Origin: Nitrospirillum sp034653275
GTDB taxonomy: Bacteria > Pseudomonadota > Alphaproteobacteria > Azospirillales > Azospirillaceae
Length of the DNA: 64,000 nucleotides
Direction of reading: 5' to 3'
NCBI RefSeq assembly: GCF_034653275.1
Contig: NZ_JAYEES010000004.1
Span: 682,001 to 746,000, forward strand
The notes under the pieces: model-generated
What the model saw: the letters and a program-made list of their open reading frames with translations, nothing else
Database searches by the model: none
Told to the model about the DNA's origin: nothing
Program-made: the position numbers and the translations under genes
Part shown: positions 53,968 to 62,613 of the stretch, in pieces
Layout: each line of letters starts with the position of its first letter
How positions within the stretch are numbered: the first letter of the stretch is position 1

Positions 53968-56091
53968 ATGTTGTTTCCAGGCGATGAGTCCACCGGCGAC
54001 GTGCCGGCCCCACCGGGTTCGGGCACCTTCGCCGTGGAGCGTCGCTGGGCGCCGCTGGTGCTGGTGGTCACCCTGGCCAGCCTGTCGTTCGCGGGCTTGT
54101 TCGCCGCCGGCCTGGGCCGGGAATCGGGCATGGGCACGTCCATGGTCATGGCGCTGGGCGCCCTGGGCATCGTCGCCGGCTTGACGCTGGCGGCGCTGGT
54201 GCACGGCCGTGTGCGCCGGCATGAGACCCTGCGCAGCCTGGTGCGCCAGCGCACGTGGGAGCTGGAGCAGGCGCGCACCCTGGCGGAGGAGCAGGCGGCC
54301 GCCCTGGCGCTCAGCAACCGCGACCTGCGCGTGGCCGCCCGCGTGATCGAGCACAGCGTGGACGGCATCATGGTGACCGATGCCGACAATCGCATCGTCC
54401 TGGTCAACCGCGCCTTCACCGACATTTCCGGCTATGACGCCGACGAGGTGCTGGGCCAGGATCCGCGGCTGCTGAATTCCGGCCGCCAGGGCCCGGAATT
54501 CTATCGCGTCATGTGGCGGGCGCTGCGGGACGAGGGCGCCTGGGCCGGGGAGATCTGGAATCGCCGCAAGGACGGCACCGTCTATCCGGAATGGCTGCGC
54601 ATCACCCTGCTGCGCGACGAGGACGGCGTCATCAGCCATCACATCGCCGTCTTCAGCGACCTGACCGCCAAGAAGGAGGCGGAGGAGCGCAACCGCCACC
54701 TGGCCTTCCACGATGCGCTGACGGGCCTGGCCAACCGCGCGCTGCTGATCGGCCGCGTGCGCCTAGCCCTGGCCAACGCCAAGCGGACGGGGGAGCCGGT
54801 GGCCCTGCTGCTGCTGGATCTCGACCATTTCAAGCTGCTGAACGACACGCGTGGCCATCCCACCGGCGACGCCGCCATCGTCGCGGCGGGGGAGCGTATT
54901 CGCCGCACGGTGCGGCCGGGCGACACCGTGGCCCGCCTGGGTGGCGACGAGTTCGCCGTGATCCTGACCGGCGCCTCCCTGGCCGGCCCGGCGCTCACCG
55001 GCGCCGACGCGCGGCAGGAGGCGCTGGCTGCCGTGGCCCAGGTGGCGGAGCGGCTGGTGGCCGCCTTCCAGCAGCCGCTGGCGCTGGAGGGCACGGGCGG
55101 GGGTGAGGTGCGTCTGGCCTGCTCCGTCGGCGTGGCCGTGGCCCCCGGCGACGGCGACACGTGGGAGGCGCTGCTGCGCCATGCCGACGTGGCTCTCTAT
55201 GCCGCCAAGCATGCCGGCCGCGACCGCTATCACTTCTTCACGCCGGAGATCGGCGACCGCGTGCGCGACCGCACCTGGATCGAGGAGGGCTTGCGCGTCG
55301 GCCTGGGCGTGGCCACGGGTGCTGGGGGCGATGGCGTGGTGGACGGCTTCACCCTGGCCTACCAGCCGCAATACCGTCCGGCCCCCAGCGGCGTGGGCGG
55401 CACCCTGATGGGGGCGGAGGCGCTGCTGCGCTGGAACCATCCGGAGGATCTCAGCCCCGTCTCGCCCGCCCGCTTCATCCCGGTGGCGGAGGAGACGGGC
55501 CTGATCGTGCCGTTGGGCGACTGGGTGTTCCGCACGGCCTGCCGCACCGCGCGCAAGGTGCGGGAGCGGGGTGTCGTCGGCTTCAAGATGGCGGTCAACC
55601 TCTCGGCCGTGCAGCTGCGCGATAAGGGCTGCGGCGACCGTTTGCTACAGATATTGACGGAGGAGGGGTGCGCACCCGGCGACATCGCGCTGGAGATCAC
55701 GGAAAGCGCCCTGATGGGCGATGCCGAGGGCAACCTCCAGGCGGTGCACGACCTGCGCGCCAACGGCTTCCGCTTCGCCATCGACGATTTCGGCACGGGC
55801 TATTCCTCGCTGGCCTACTTGCGCAAGTTCGCGGCCGCCTATGTGAAGATCGACAAGTCCTTCGTCGACGGCCTGCCCGGCGATGACGCCAGCCGCCAGA
55901 TCGTGGCCGCCGTCATCGCCATGGCCCACCACCTGGGCCTGGAAACCATCGCCGAGGGCATCGAGACCGAGGCGCAGCTGGACTGCCTGCGCGAGTTGGG
56001 CTGCGACATCATTCAGGGCTATCTGCTGGGCCGCCCCATGCCGGAGGCGCAGCTGATGGCGCTGCTGGAGCCGGTGGCCGTGCCCGCCTAA
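53968..56091 (+). CDS. Membrane PAS-GGDEF-EAL protein (cyclic-di-GMP turnover)
   Basis: A 707-residue dual-domain signalling enzyme. Two N-terminal membrane helices (about 28-48 and 58-80) are followed by a coiled-coil stretch to about 118 and a PAS domain at 120-235 (VIEHSVDGIMVTDADNRIVLVNRAF). The GGDEF domain at about 245-425 has an intact GGDEF at 325-329. The EAL domain runs from about 455 to 700 with EALLRW at 484-489 and DDFGTGYSSL at 606-615. Both active sites look competent, so it could make and degrade cyclic-di-GMP; which dominates cannot be read. The stop codons of this gene and the convergent binding-protein gene overlap (56088-56091). Confidence 0.94.
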   Translation: MLFPGDESTGDVPAPPGSGTFAVERRWAPLVLVVTLASLSFAGLFAAGLGRESGMGTSMVMALGALGIVAGLTLAALVHGRVRRHETLRSLVRQRTWELEQARTLAEEQAAALALSNRDLRVAARVIEHSVDGIMVTDADNRIVLVNRAFTDISGYDADEVLGQDPRLLNSGRQGPEFYRVMWRALRDEGAWAGEIWNRRKDGTVYPEWLRITLLRDEDGVISHHIAVFSDLTAKKEAEERNRHLAFHDALTGLANRALLIGRVRLALANAKRTGEPVALLLLDLDHFKLLNDTRGHPTGDAAIVAAGERIRRTVRPGDTVARLGGDEFAVILTGASLAGPALTGADARQEALAAVAQVAERLVAAFQQPLALEGTGGGEVRLACSVGVAVAPGDGDTWEALLRHADVALYAAKHAGRDRYHFFTPEIGDRVRDRTWIEEGLRVGLGVATGAGGDGVVDGFTLAYQPQYRPAPSGVGGTLMGAEALLRWNHPEDLSPVSPARFIPVAEETGLIVPLGDWVFRTACRTARKVRERGVVGFKMAVNLSAVQLRDKGCGDRLLQILTEEGCAPGDIALEITESALMGDAEGNLQAVHDLRANGFRFAIDDFGTGYSSLAYLRKFAAAYVKIDKSFVDGLPGDDASRQIVAAVIAMAHHLGLETIAEGIETEAQLDCLRELGCDIIQGYLLGRPMPEAQLMALLEPVAVPA

Positions 56092-57074
56092 TTCGCCAGG
56101 TCCACGCCCGCCTTCCAGTCGGTGCCGGCCTTGTAGATGCCCAGGCGCTTCATCTCATTGGTGAAGCTGTCCCAGCGGGCGGCGGTCATGCGGCCGATGG
56201 CGTCGGGAGCCGCTGGGGTTCCCTCCACGATGCCGTCGTCCGCCAGGGCCTTGCGGCCGTAGGCCAGGGTCTCGGCGTCCATGTCGGGGTTGGACTTGCG
56301 GATCAGGGCGTCGGCGGGTGCGGCGTCGCCGTGCAGGTAGTGGCGCCAGCCTTCCGCCGTGGCGGCGACAAAGGCCTTCACCGCCGCCGGATGGGCCTGG
56401 ATGTAGGCGTCGTTGAACATCACCAGGCCGCTGTAGCCGTCATAGCCCTGGTCGGCCAGCAGGAAGACCTTCACGTCGGCGCCGGCCTTCTTCGCGATCA
56501 GCGGCTCACTGGTGGCATAGCCCTGGGCCGCCGCGGCGGGGGTGGTGAGGAAGGGCGCCAGGTTGCCGGTGTAGCGGCGGATCTGGCTGTCCTCGAACGG
56601 GTACTTGCTCTTCAGCCAGCGCCACAGCGTGTTGATGCTGGGATCGCCCAGGAAGATGGGGCGGCCCTTCAGGTCCGCCAGGCTGGTGGTGTTCCGGGCG
56701 TGCGCCATCAGGATGGTGGGATCCTTCTGGAACATGGACGCCACCGCCTTCACCTTGGCGCCCGCCTCCACCAGGTTCAGCACGTAGAAGGCGTTGGAGC
56801 CGATGGTGCCGTCGATCTTGCCGGCGGCCAGCATCTGCTGCGCGCTCATCCCCGGGCCGCCGGGCACGATGGTCACGTCCAGCCCGGCCTTCTGGTACAG
56901 GCCCTCGGCCACCGCCTGGAAATAGCCGCCGTGCTCCGCCTCCGCCTGCCAGTCCAGCATGAACACCAGCTTTTCCGCCGCGCGGGCCGGATGCCCGGGG
57001 GCGGAGGCGGACAGCAGGGCGGCCAGCGCCAGGCCGGCCTTCAGGAAAGCGCGGCGGACGGGACGAGCAGGCAT
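56088..57074 (-). CDS. ABC-transporter substrate-binding protein, NMT1/SsuA type, Tat-exported
   Basis: Periplasmic solute-binding protein of 328 residues in the class that serves sulfonates, nitrate/taurine analogues or thiamine precursors (NMT1/THI5-like). A twin-arginine signal PVRRAFLKAG (6-15) is followed by a hydrophobic stretch and cleavage near ARAAEK. LDWQAEAEHGGYFQAVAEGLYQKAGLDVTIVPGGPG is the typical ligand-cleft start, and PIFLGDPSINTLWRWL follows. No permease or ATPase gene is next to it, so the rest of the transporter is elsewhere or lost. Substrate not predictable from sequence. Confidence 0.88.
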   Translation of the reverse strand: MPARPVRRAFLKAGLALAALLSASAPGHPARAAEKLVFMLDWQAEAEHGGYFQAVAEGLYQKAGLDVTIVPGGPGMSAQQMLAAGKIDGTIGSNAFYVLNLVEAGAKVKAVASMFQKDPTILMAHARNTTSLADLKGRPIFLGDPSINTLWRWLKSKYPFEDSQIRRYTGNLAPFLTTPAAAAQGYATSEPLIAKKAGADVKVFLLADQGYDGYSGLVMFNDAYIQAHPAAVKAFVAATAEGWRHYLHGDAAPADALIRKSNPDMDAETLAYGRKALADDGIVEGTPAAPDAIGRMTAARWDSFTNEMKRLGIYKAGTDWKAGVDLAN

Positions 57075-57304
57075 GGAGGTTCCCTCATCTTCTGCGACTG
57101 GTTAACGGGCCAGAGCATACCCACTGCGCCGGGGCGACGGAAGCGGCGCCGGCGGCGCCAGCGGCGATGGAGGTTGCGCGCGGGGAAGGCGGCCCTATAA
57201 GACTCAAGGGGATCGTTTCAACGTTCAGCTGGAAAGCCGTTTCCACCCATGCCGTGCCGCCCGCCTCAATTCCCGGTCACCCCCATCCAGGCCGGAGGCC
57301 GGTC

Positions 57305-58057
57305 ATGAGCCGCTGGCTGCTGGTGACGGGTGGGGCCAAGCGCCTGGGCCGGCTGATCGCGCTGACCGCGGCGGGGGCGGGCTGGGACGTGGCCCTGCAC
57401 TGCAACGCATCGGCGGCGGCCGCAACGGCCACGGCGGATGAGGTGCGGGCGCTGGGCCGCCAGGCCGTGGTGGTGCGGGCCGACCTGGCCGACCCCGCCC
57501 AGGTGGAAACCCTGGTGGCGCGCGCGGCCGCCGCCGCCGGCCGGCCGATATCCGGCCTGGTCAATTCCGCCTCCCTCTTCGAATGGGATGACGCCGCCAG
57601 CCTGACGGCGGAAGGTTTCCTGGCCCACCAGACGGTGAACACCCTGGCGCCCGTGCTGCTGATCCGCGCGCTGCACCAGGGGCTGGCCCCGGGGCAGCGC
57701 GGGGCGGTGGTCAACATCCTGGACTTCAAGCTGGCCAATCCCAATCCGGACCACCTGTCCTACACCTTGTCCAAGTACGCGCTGGCCGGCGCCTCGCGGC
57801 TGCTGGCCCGATCCCTGGCGCCCACGGTCCGGGTCAATGCCGTCTCCCCCGGCTATGTCCTGCCGGCCCCCGGCCAGGACGAGGCGGAGTTCCAGGTTCT
57901 CAGCCGCCGCAACCCCCTGGATCGCCCACCCGACGCGCAGCAGGTGGCCGACGCGGTGGTCTTCCTGCTGAACCACGACACCATCACCGACCAGGATATC
58001 GCGGTGGATTGCGGCCTGCGCTTCCTGAACCTGGCGCGCGACGTGGGCATGGCGTAA
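57305..58057 (+). CDS. SDR oxidoreductase, pteridine-reductase (PTR1/FolM) type
   Basis: NADPH-dependent short-chain dehydrogenase, 250 residues. The cofactor loop is TGGAKRLGR (8-16), as in trypanosomatid pteridine reductase, and the VNSASLF segment matches the family NNAS motif. The catalytic set is Asp140 (NILDFK), Tyr153 and Lys157 (YTLSK). An Asp replaces the usual SDR Ser, with the same 13-residue spacing to Tyr as in PTR1. This points to reduction of dihydropterins or dihydrofolate rather than a sugar or fatty acyl substrate. The C-terminus GLRFLNLARDVGMA is complete. A longer frame upstream (to 57167) has no support. Confidence 0.8.
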   Translation: MSRWLLVTGGAKRLGRLIALTAAGAGWDVALHCNASAAAATATADEVRALGRQAVVVRADLADPAQVETLVARAAAAAGRPISGLVNSASLFEWDDAASLTAEGFLAHQTVNTLAPVLLIRALHQGLAPGQRGAVVNILDFKLANPNPDHLSYTLSKYALAGASRLLARSLAPTVRVNAVSPGYVLPAPGQDEAEFQVLSRRNPLDRPPDAQQVADAVVFLLNHDTITDQDIAVDCGLRFLNLARDVGMA

Positions 58058-58111
58058 CGGCGCCGGAGGGCGTCTGTTGCCGAACGGTTGTGCTTGGGAG
58101 AAGGGGACGGA

Positions 58112-58186
58112 TGGTGGGCGCGGTAGGGATTGAACCTACGACCCCCGCCGTGTGAAGGCGATGCTCTCCCGCTGAGCTACGCGCCC
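58112..58186 (-). tRNA. tRNA-Val (CAC), copy 1
   Basis: Minus-strand cloverleaf with acceptor GGGCGCG/CGCGCCC, D-arm GCTC/GAGC, anticodon loop TTCACAC (anticodon CAC, codon GUG), T-loop TTCAATC, discriminator A and encoded CCA. It is identical to copy 2 and also shares the flanks GACGG and CCGTC; the 88-bp identical unit is 58106-58193. Confidence 0.97.
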
Positions 58187-58259
58187 ATCCGTCCGGGCTT
58201 CGCCAGCCTCGGCTAGCGGCAACATGATCTAAGATATTGATCACGTTGATTTCGACGGA

Positions 58260-58334
58260 TGGTGGGCGCGGTAGGGATTGAACCTACGACCCCCGCCGTG
58301 TGAAGGCGATGCTCTCCCGCTGAGCTACGCGCCC
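58260..58334 (-). tRNA. tRNA-Val (CAC), copy 2
   Basis: Identical to the copy 148 bases to its left, including the 5' and 3' flanks. It is the promoter-proximal copy, so both are likely cleaved from one transcript. The leader end GACGGAT and trailer ATCCGTC are reverse complements, extending the acceptor stem in the precursor. Confidence 0.97.
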
Positions 58335-58351
58335 ATCCGTCGTGGGGGCGG

Positions 58352-58380
58352 TTTGTAGAGGGACGGGGGCCACCTGTCAA
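58352..58380 (-). promoter_or_regulatory. tRNA-Val promoter
   Basis: On the minus strand a perfect TTGACA (58380-58375), a 17-base spacer and TACAAA (58357-58352), about 18 bases ahead of tRNA-Val copy 2. It should drive both tRNA copies. Confidence 0.7.
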
Positions 58381-58472
58381 TAAGCTTGTTCGGGGCGGAT
58401 GATGAATCCATTCTGGGGCCGCCACCGCCCCGGCGGGGTGGTCGGTTTGGGTGTCGGAAGGAAGGGATCGGT

Positions 58473-59687
58473 ATGCGCGTCGCCTTGTGCCTGAGCGGCC
58501 AGCCGCGGACCTGGCGCCATTGCGTCGACAGCCTGCGGCGCCTGGTGGCCGGCCACGAGGTCACCACCTTCCTGCATCTGTGGGACGAGGTGCCCGAGGC
58601 CGAACGGGCGGAGATGCTGGCCACCTACCAGCCCGCCGCCCACCTGGTGACGGCGCGTCCCGCCTTCGCGGCGGAAAAGCGCCGCATGGCGGAGCGTTGG
58701 CACTACCGCCCGCCCTTTTCCGTCTTCGACATGTTCCACGCCGTCAGCCTCAGCCTGAACCTGGCGCTGGGGCACAAGGGGCCGGACGGCAAGGCGGCGC
58801 CTTTCGACGCCATCGTGCGCGTGCGCTACGACAGCCGCTTCGACGACACCCTGCCCGAGGATTGGTTCCGCACGCCGGGGCTGATCACGCCGGACAGCTG
58901 GACGCCGGCGGATGGCTACAACGACCAGTTCGCTTTCGGTCGCCTTGTCTTCATGCGGCTCTACGCCGCCTTCGCCACCTGGCTGCCCCGGGGGATGGAG
59001 GGGCATGACCGGGCTGTGTTCCAGCCGGAGGCGGCGCTGCGCCAGTATCTGGACAAGGTGGCCATGGTGCCGGTGCGCCAAGCGCCCCTGCGCATCACCC
59101 TGCTGCGCGAGGGCCAGGAGGACCTGCCCTTCGACAAGCTGACCGACTTGCCCATGGTCCATGCCCGCAAGGCGGCGGCGTGGAAGCAATACGCGGAGGC
59201 CGGGTTGCCGGCCGATCTGGCGGAGAAGCTGGATTTTTCCCATTACGCCGAGGCGCCGCTGGTGGTGGACCAGCAACTGACGGATCTGCTGGAGCCCATG
59301 GACGAGGCCGCGCGCCACGCCCTGCTGCGCGCCCCCTGGGCGGAGCGCATCCTGGCAGTGGACGCCTTCCTGGCCGGCCTGGTTTCGCAGCGCTCCGGCA
59401 ACGGCACCCTGACGGGGGAGGAGTATGAGCGGCTGCGCCTGCTGTGCGCCGGCCTGATCTACCGCATGCCGACGGAGGGCACGATGGACGCGGACAGCGC
59501 CATCCTGCACGTCCTGTCCTGCAACGTGGTGGATGCCACGCGGGTTTCCGAGTGGCTGAAGGTGGTGGGCGACCCGGGGCGGGAAGCCTTTCAGCGGCGG
59601 CTGGGCCGGCTGACCATCCTGGCGGCGGCCATCGCCCACGCCGACCCATTCCAGCAGGACTTCCGCCTGGGCTGGCGCCTGAACTGA
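58473..59687 (+). CDS. Glycosyltransferase-like hypothetical protein
   Basis: A 404-residue cytosolic protein. The N-terminus MRVALCLSGQPRTW and the FLHLWD that follows are typical of a poorly described group often seen in surface polysaccharide loci. An acidic motif RVRYDSRFDD at 116-125 could bind a metal-nucleotide sugar like the DxD of GT-A enzymes. The second half is helical and has no recognised domain. ATG 58473 is preceded by AAGGAAGGGA. It is alone here, with no other polysaccharide genes nearby, so the substrate is open. The function is only suggested by resemblance. Confidence 0.65.
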   Translation: MRVALCLSGQPRTWRHCVDSLRRLVAGHEVTTFLHLWDEVPEAERAEMLATYQPAAHLVTARPAFAAEKRRMAERWHYRPPFSVFDMFHAVSLSLNLALGHKGPDGKAAPFDAIVRVRYDSRFDDTLPEDWFRTPGLITPDSWTPADGYNDQFAFGRLVFMRLYAAFATWLPRGMEGHDRAVFQPEAALRQYLDKVAMVPVRQAPLRITLLREGQEDLPFDKLTDLPMVHARKAAAWKQYAEAGLPADLAEKLDFSHYAEAPLVVDQQLTDLLEPMDEAARHALLRAPWAERILAVDAFLAGLVSQRSGNGTLTGEEYERLRLLCAGLIYRMPTEGTMDADSAILHVLSCNVVDATRVSEWLKVVGDPGREAFQRRLGRLTILAAAIAHADPFQQDFRLGWRLN

Positions 59688-59690
59688 TCC

Positions 59691-61331
59691 TCAGGCCACC
59701 GGTTCCAGTGTGCGCAGGGCCGCCAGCGCGTCGGGCGTGTCCACGTCCAGGTGCACGCCGCCATCGGCCGGCACCTCCACCACCCTGTCGGCATGGGTGG
59801 CCAGCAGGCCGCGGGCGCCCTGATCGCCGGTGATGCCGGCCATGGCGGGAACCAGGTCGGCCGGCCACAACACCGGGTTGCCCCGGCGCCCCTCCGCCAC
59901 CGGCACCACGATGGCGCGGCCCGCCGCCGCCGTGAAACGGGCCAGCAGACGGCGGTGCGTGTCCGCCGTGACGCGCGGCATGTCACCCAGGCAGACCAGC
60001 ACGCCCGTGCCGCCGGCCATACCGGCAAGCCCGGCATTGAGCGAGGCGCTGAGACCCTGGGCATGGTCTGCCGCCTCAATGAAGCGGACGTCCAGCCCCC
60101 CAAGGGCGGCGCGCACCGCCGCCGCCTGGTGGCCCAGCACCACGGTCACACGGCCCGGGTTGGCGGCCAGCGCCGCCGTCACCGCGTGGCGCACCAGGGG
60201 CTGGCCGGCATAGTCGGCCAGCAGCTTGTTGGCGCCCATGCGCCGTGCCGACCCCGCCGCCAGCACCAGCGTGGTGACGGGAAACTCGGCGGCCGCGGGG
60301 ACGGCGCGTTGATCCTGCGCCAACAAGGCGCTTTGCCGGGGCATGGGGCGGCTGGGGATGTCGGTCAGCAGGCCGCCCACGCCCATGCCCATGATGTCGG
60401 CGGGCGTGACCTCCAGCCCGGCGGCAACGCGCTGCAGGATCCAGTCGAAGCCGTTGACGCGGGGCGACCGGGCACAGCCCGGCAGGCCCAGCACCGGCAC
60501 GTGGCCCAGCCGTGCCAGCAGCATGAGGTTGCCCGGATCCACCGGCATGCCGAAATGCAGCACCTCGCCACCCGCCCGGCTGATGCCCGTGGGCAGCACG
60601 TCGCGCCGATCGGTGATGGCGGAGGCGCCGATGACCAGCAGCAGATCGAGGTTCAGGGACGATAGTTCGGCCAGCGCCTCGGCCACGGCGTCGGCGTCAT
60701 GGGCCGTGCGCCGCTCCGCCACCAGGGTGCCGCCCACCTGGGCCAGGCGCGCCTCGGTGACGGTTCCCGTCTTGTCCAGGGTGACCGTCTTCAGGCCGGG
60801 CAGGCGGGTCTGCACCAGGCCGGCGCGGATGCCGCGCCACGGGGCCAGGCGCAGGGCCGGCGCGTCGCCCTTGGCCGTCTGTTCCACACGGGCCGCCAGA
60901 TCCTCGGGAATGGCGAAGGGGATGATCTTGATAGTGGCGGCCATGGCGCCCGGCGCCAGGGGGGCGAACGCCGCCGCCGTGGCCACGGTCACCGCCTCGT
61001 CCACCCGGTTCAGGCGGTTCAGGCGGGCGGTGTCGATCAGCAGCAGGCCGCCGGCTTCCGCCATCACGTTCACCCGGCCGGTGGTGGCGGGTGTCAGGGC
61101 CAGGCCGGCGCCGGCGATGGCGCGGGCGACACGGGCGGCGGCGGCGTCCTCCCCCACGTCATCGGCGTCCAACCGAACCGCGACCACCTCCGTCACGCCG
61201 GCGGCGGCCAGCGTGGCCAAGTCATTGGCCGTCAGCCGGCGGCCCTTGGGGTGGCGTAGTGTGCCGGCCTTCAGGCCGTGGGCCAGAACGGCCCCCTCGG
61301 CATCGGCGATGGGCAGGGGGCCGAAACGCAT
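59691..61331 (-). CDS. MoeA-like / MocA-like fused molybdenum cofactor protein
   Basis: A 546-residue protein with two parts. Residues 1 to about 345 resemble the molybdopterin-binding MoeA/MoaB fold (LLVIGASAITDRRDVLPTGISRAGG and HFGMPVDPGNLMLL). Residues about 352-546 are an NTP-transferase of the MocA/MobA type with LVLAAGSARRMGANKLL (355-371: nucleotide loop Gly-rich, Arg, Lys369) and LVCLGDMPRV. Such fusions attach a nucleotide, usually CMP, to the cofactor for xanthine-dehydrogenase-family enzymes. The next gene on the strand, xdhC, lies 4 bases upstream of its start, so the pair acts together. Nucleotide choice (CTP or GTP) is inferred from context, not read. Confidence 0.85.
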   Translation of the reverse strand: MRFGPLPIADAEGAVLAHGLKAGTLRHPKGRRLTANDLATLAAAGVTEVVAVRLDADDVGEDAAAARVARAIAGAGLALTPATTGRVNVMAEAGGLLLIDTARLNRLNRVDEAVTVATAAAFAPLAPGAMAATIKIIPFAIPEDLAARVEQTAKGDAPALRLAPWRGIRAGLVQTRLPGLKTVTLDKTGTVTEARLAQVGGTLVAERRTAHDADAVAEALAELSSLNLDLLLVIGASAITDRRDVLPTGISRAGGEVLHFGMPVDPGNLMLLARLGHVPVLGLPGCARSPRVNGFDWILQRVAAGLEVTPADIMGMGVGGLLTDIPSRPMPRQSALLAQDQRAVPAAAEFPVTTLVLAAGSARRMGANKLLADYAGQPLVRHAVTAALAANPGRVTVVLGHQAAAVRAALGGLDVRFIEAADHAQGLSASLNAGLAGMAGGTGVLVCLGDMPRVTADTHRRLLARFTAAAGRAIVVPVAEGRRGNPVLWPADLVPAMAGITGDQGARGLLATHADRVVEVPADGGVHLDVDTPDALAALRTLEPVA

Positions 61332-61335
61332 GGGC

Positions 61336-62412
61336 TCAGCGTCCCGGCGCCTGGGGCGCCTGGCATTGGCGCCGGGTGGCCTTGGCGCCGCGCAGAGCCA
61401 AGGTCATCTCGGCCAGGATGGACACGGCGATCTCCGCCGGGGTCAGGGCGCCGATGTCCAGGCCGACCGGGCCGTGGATGCGCTCCAGCGCGGTCGGGCC
61501 GAAATCGGCCATGCGTTCCAGGCGGCGCTGGTGGGTCTTGCGGCTGCCCAGGGCGCCGATGAAAAAGGCGTCGCTTTCCAGCGCCGCGCGCAGGCCCGGC
61601 TCATCCAGCTTGGCGTCATGGGTCAGGGTGACGACGGCGGTGCGCCGGTCGGGCACCAGCGCGGCCACGGCGTCGTCCGGCCACTCGCGCACCAGGGTGA
61701 CGCCGTCGCCCGTAGGGAAGCGGGCGGCGCTGGCGAAGGCGGCGCGCGGGTCGATCACCGTCACGTCATACCCCGCCAGCCGGGCCATGGGGGTCAGCGC
61801 CTGGGCGATGTGCACGGCGCCCACCAGGATCAGCCGCAGGGGCGGGTTCCACACTTGGGCGAACCATTCCCCCTCGTCCTCCTCCAGCGCGATCAGCACG
61901 GATCGGTCCTGGGCCAAGGCCTCCAGCACCTCGGCGCGCACGGCCTCCGGCAAGGCGGTTTCGCCCTGCTGCCGCTCCGCGTCGACCAGGGTCTGTTGCC
62001 CGGTGGCGAGGTCGGTGACCAGGGCCGCCGGCCGCTTGGCGTCGGCCGCGGCCAGCAGGGCCGACAGCAGCCGCCGGCGCGAGGCGCCATGGCCCGGGCC
62101 TATGGGCGCCACATAGATGCGCACCGTGCCGCCGCAGGCCAGCCCCACCTCCCACGCCCGCTCATCGGGCACGCCGAAGGTCAGCAGCCGCGGCTCCCCA
62201 TCTTCCAAGGCGCGCAAGGCCTCTTCCACCACCGCGCCCTCGACGCAACCGCCAGAGACGGAGCCGATCATGCCGCCCCGCGCGTCCACGGCCAGCTTGC
62301 TGCCCACCGGACGGGGGGAGGATCCCCAGGTGGCGATGACCGTGGCGATGGCCGCCGCCTGGCCCTGGGCCAGCCAGCCCTCCACTGTGCGCAGGATGGA
62401 CAGCTCGTCCAC
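61336..62412 (-). CDS. xdhC: XdhC/CoxF-family molybdenum cofactor insertion protein
   Basis: Binds matured, sulfurated molybdenum cofactor and delivers it to xanthine-dehydrogenase-family hydroxylases. It is 358 residues. The N-terminal XdhC part has WGSSPRPVGSKLAVDARGGMIGSVSGGCVE (the conserved Cys is at the end of it), and the C-terminal Rossmann domain has LILVGAVHIAQAL and VIDPRAAFASAARFP. The start codon is GTG 62412 without a strong ribosome-binding site, so the exact start is uncertain. It precedes the MocA fusion by 4 bases and follows a CoxG-like gene. No hydroxylase subunits are in the window. Confidence 0.9.
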   Translation of the reverse strand: MDELSILRTVEGWLAQGQAAAIATVIATWGSSPRPVGSKLAVDARGGMIGSVSGGCVEGAVVEEALRALEDGEPRLLTFGVPDERAWEVGLACGGTVRIYVAPIGPGHGASRRRLLSALLAAADAKRPAALVTDLATGQQTLVDAERQQGETALPEAVRAEVLEALAQDRSVLIALEEDEGEWFAQVWNPPLRLILVGAVHIAQALTPMARLAGYDVTVIDPRAAFASAARFPTGDGVTLVREWPDDAVAALVPDRRTAVVTLTHDAKLDEPGLRAALESDAFFIGALGSRKTHQRRLERMADFGPTALERIHGPVGLDIGALTPAEIAVSILAEMTLALRGAKATRRQCQAPQAPGR

Positions 62413-62613
62413 CGGCGTGCTGACCCGCGCGGCGTCCCGCGACGGATCAGGGGATGGGGGGGAAGGGGGGAATCAAGGGTCATGGATATACCGACGCGGT
62501 TTTGGCGACGCGATTTCAGGCGGACGCCTGGGCCCCTTCCCAGATAGGACGCGGCGTCGCGGATTGCCAGCCTGCGCTGCGACGCCTCTGGGGGTTGTCG
62601 CCGTGATGGCCGC

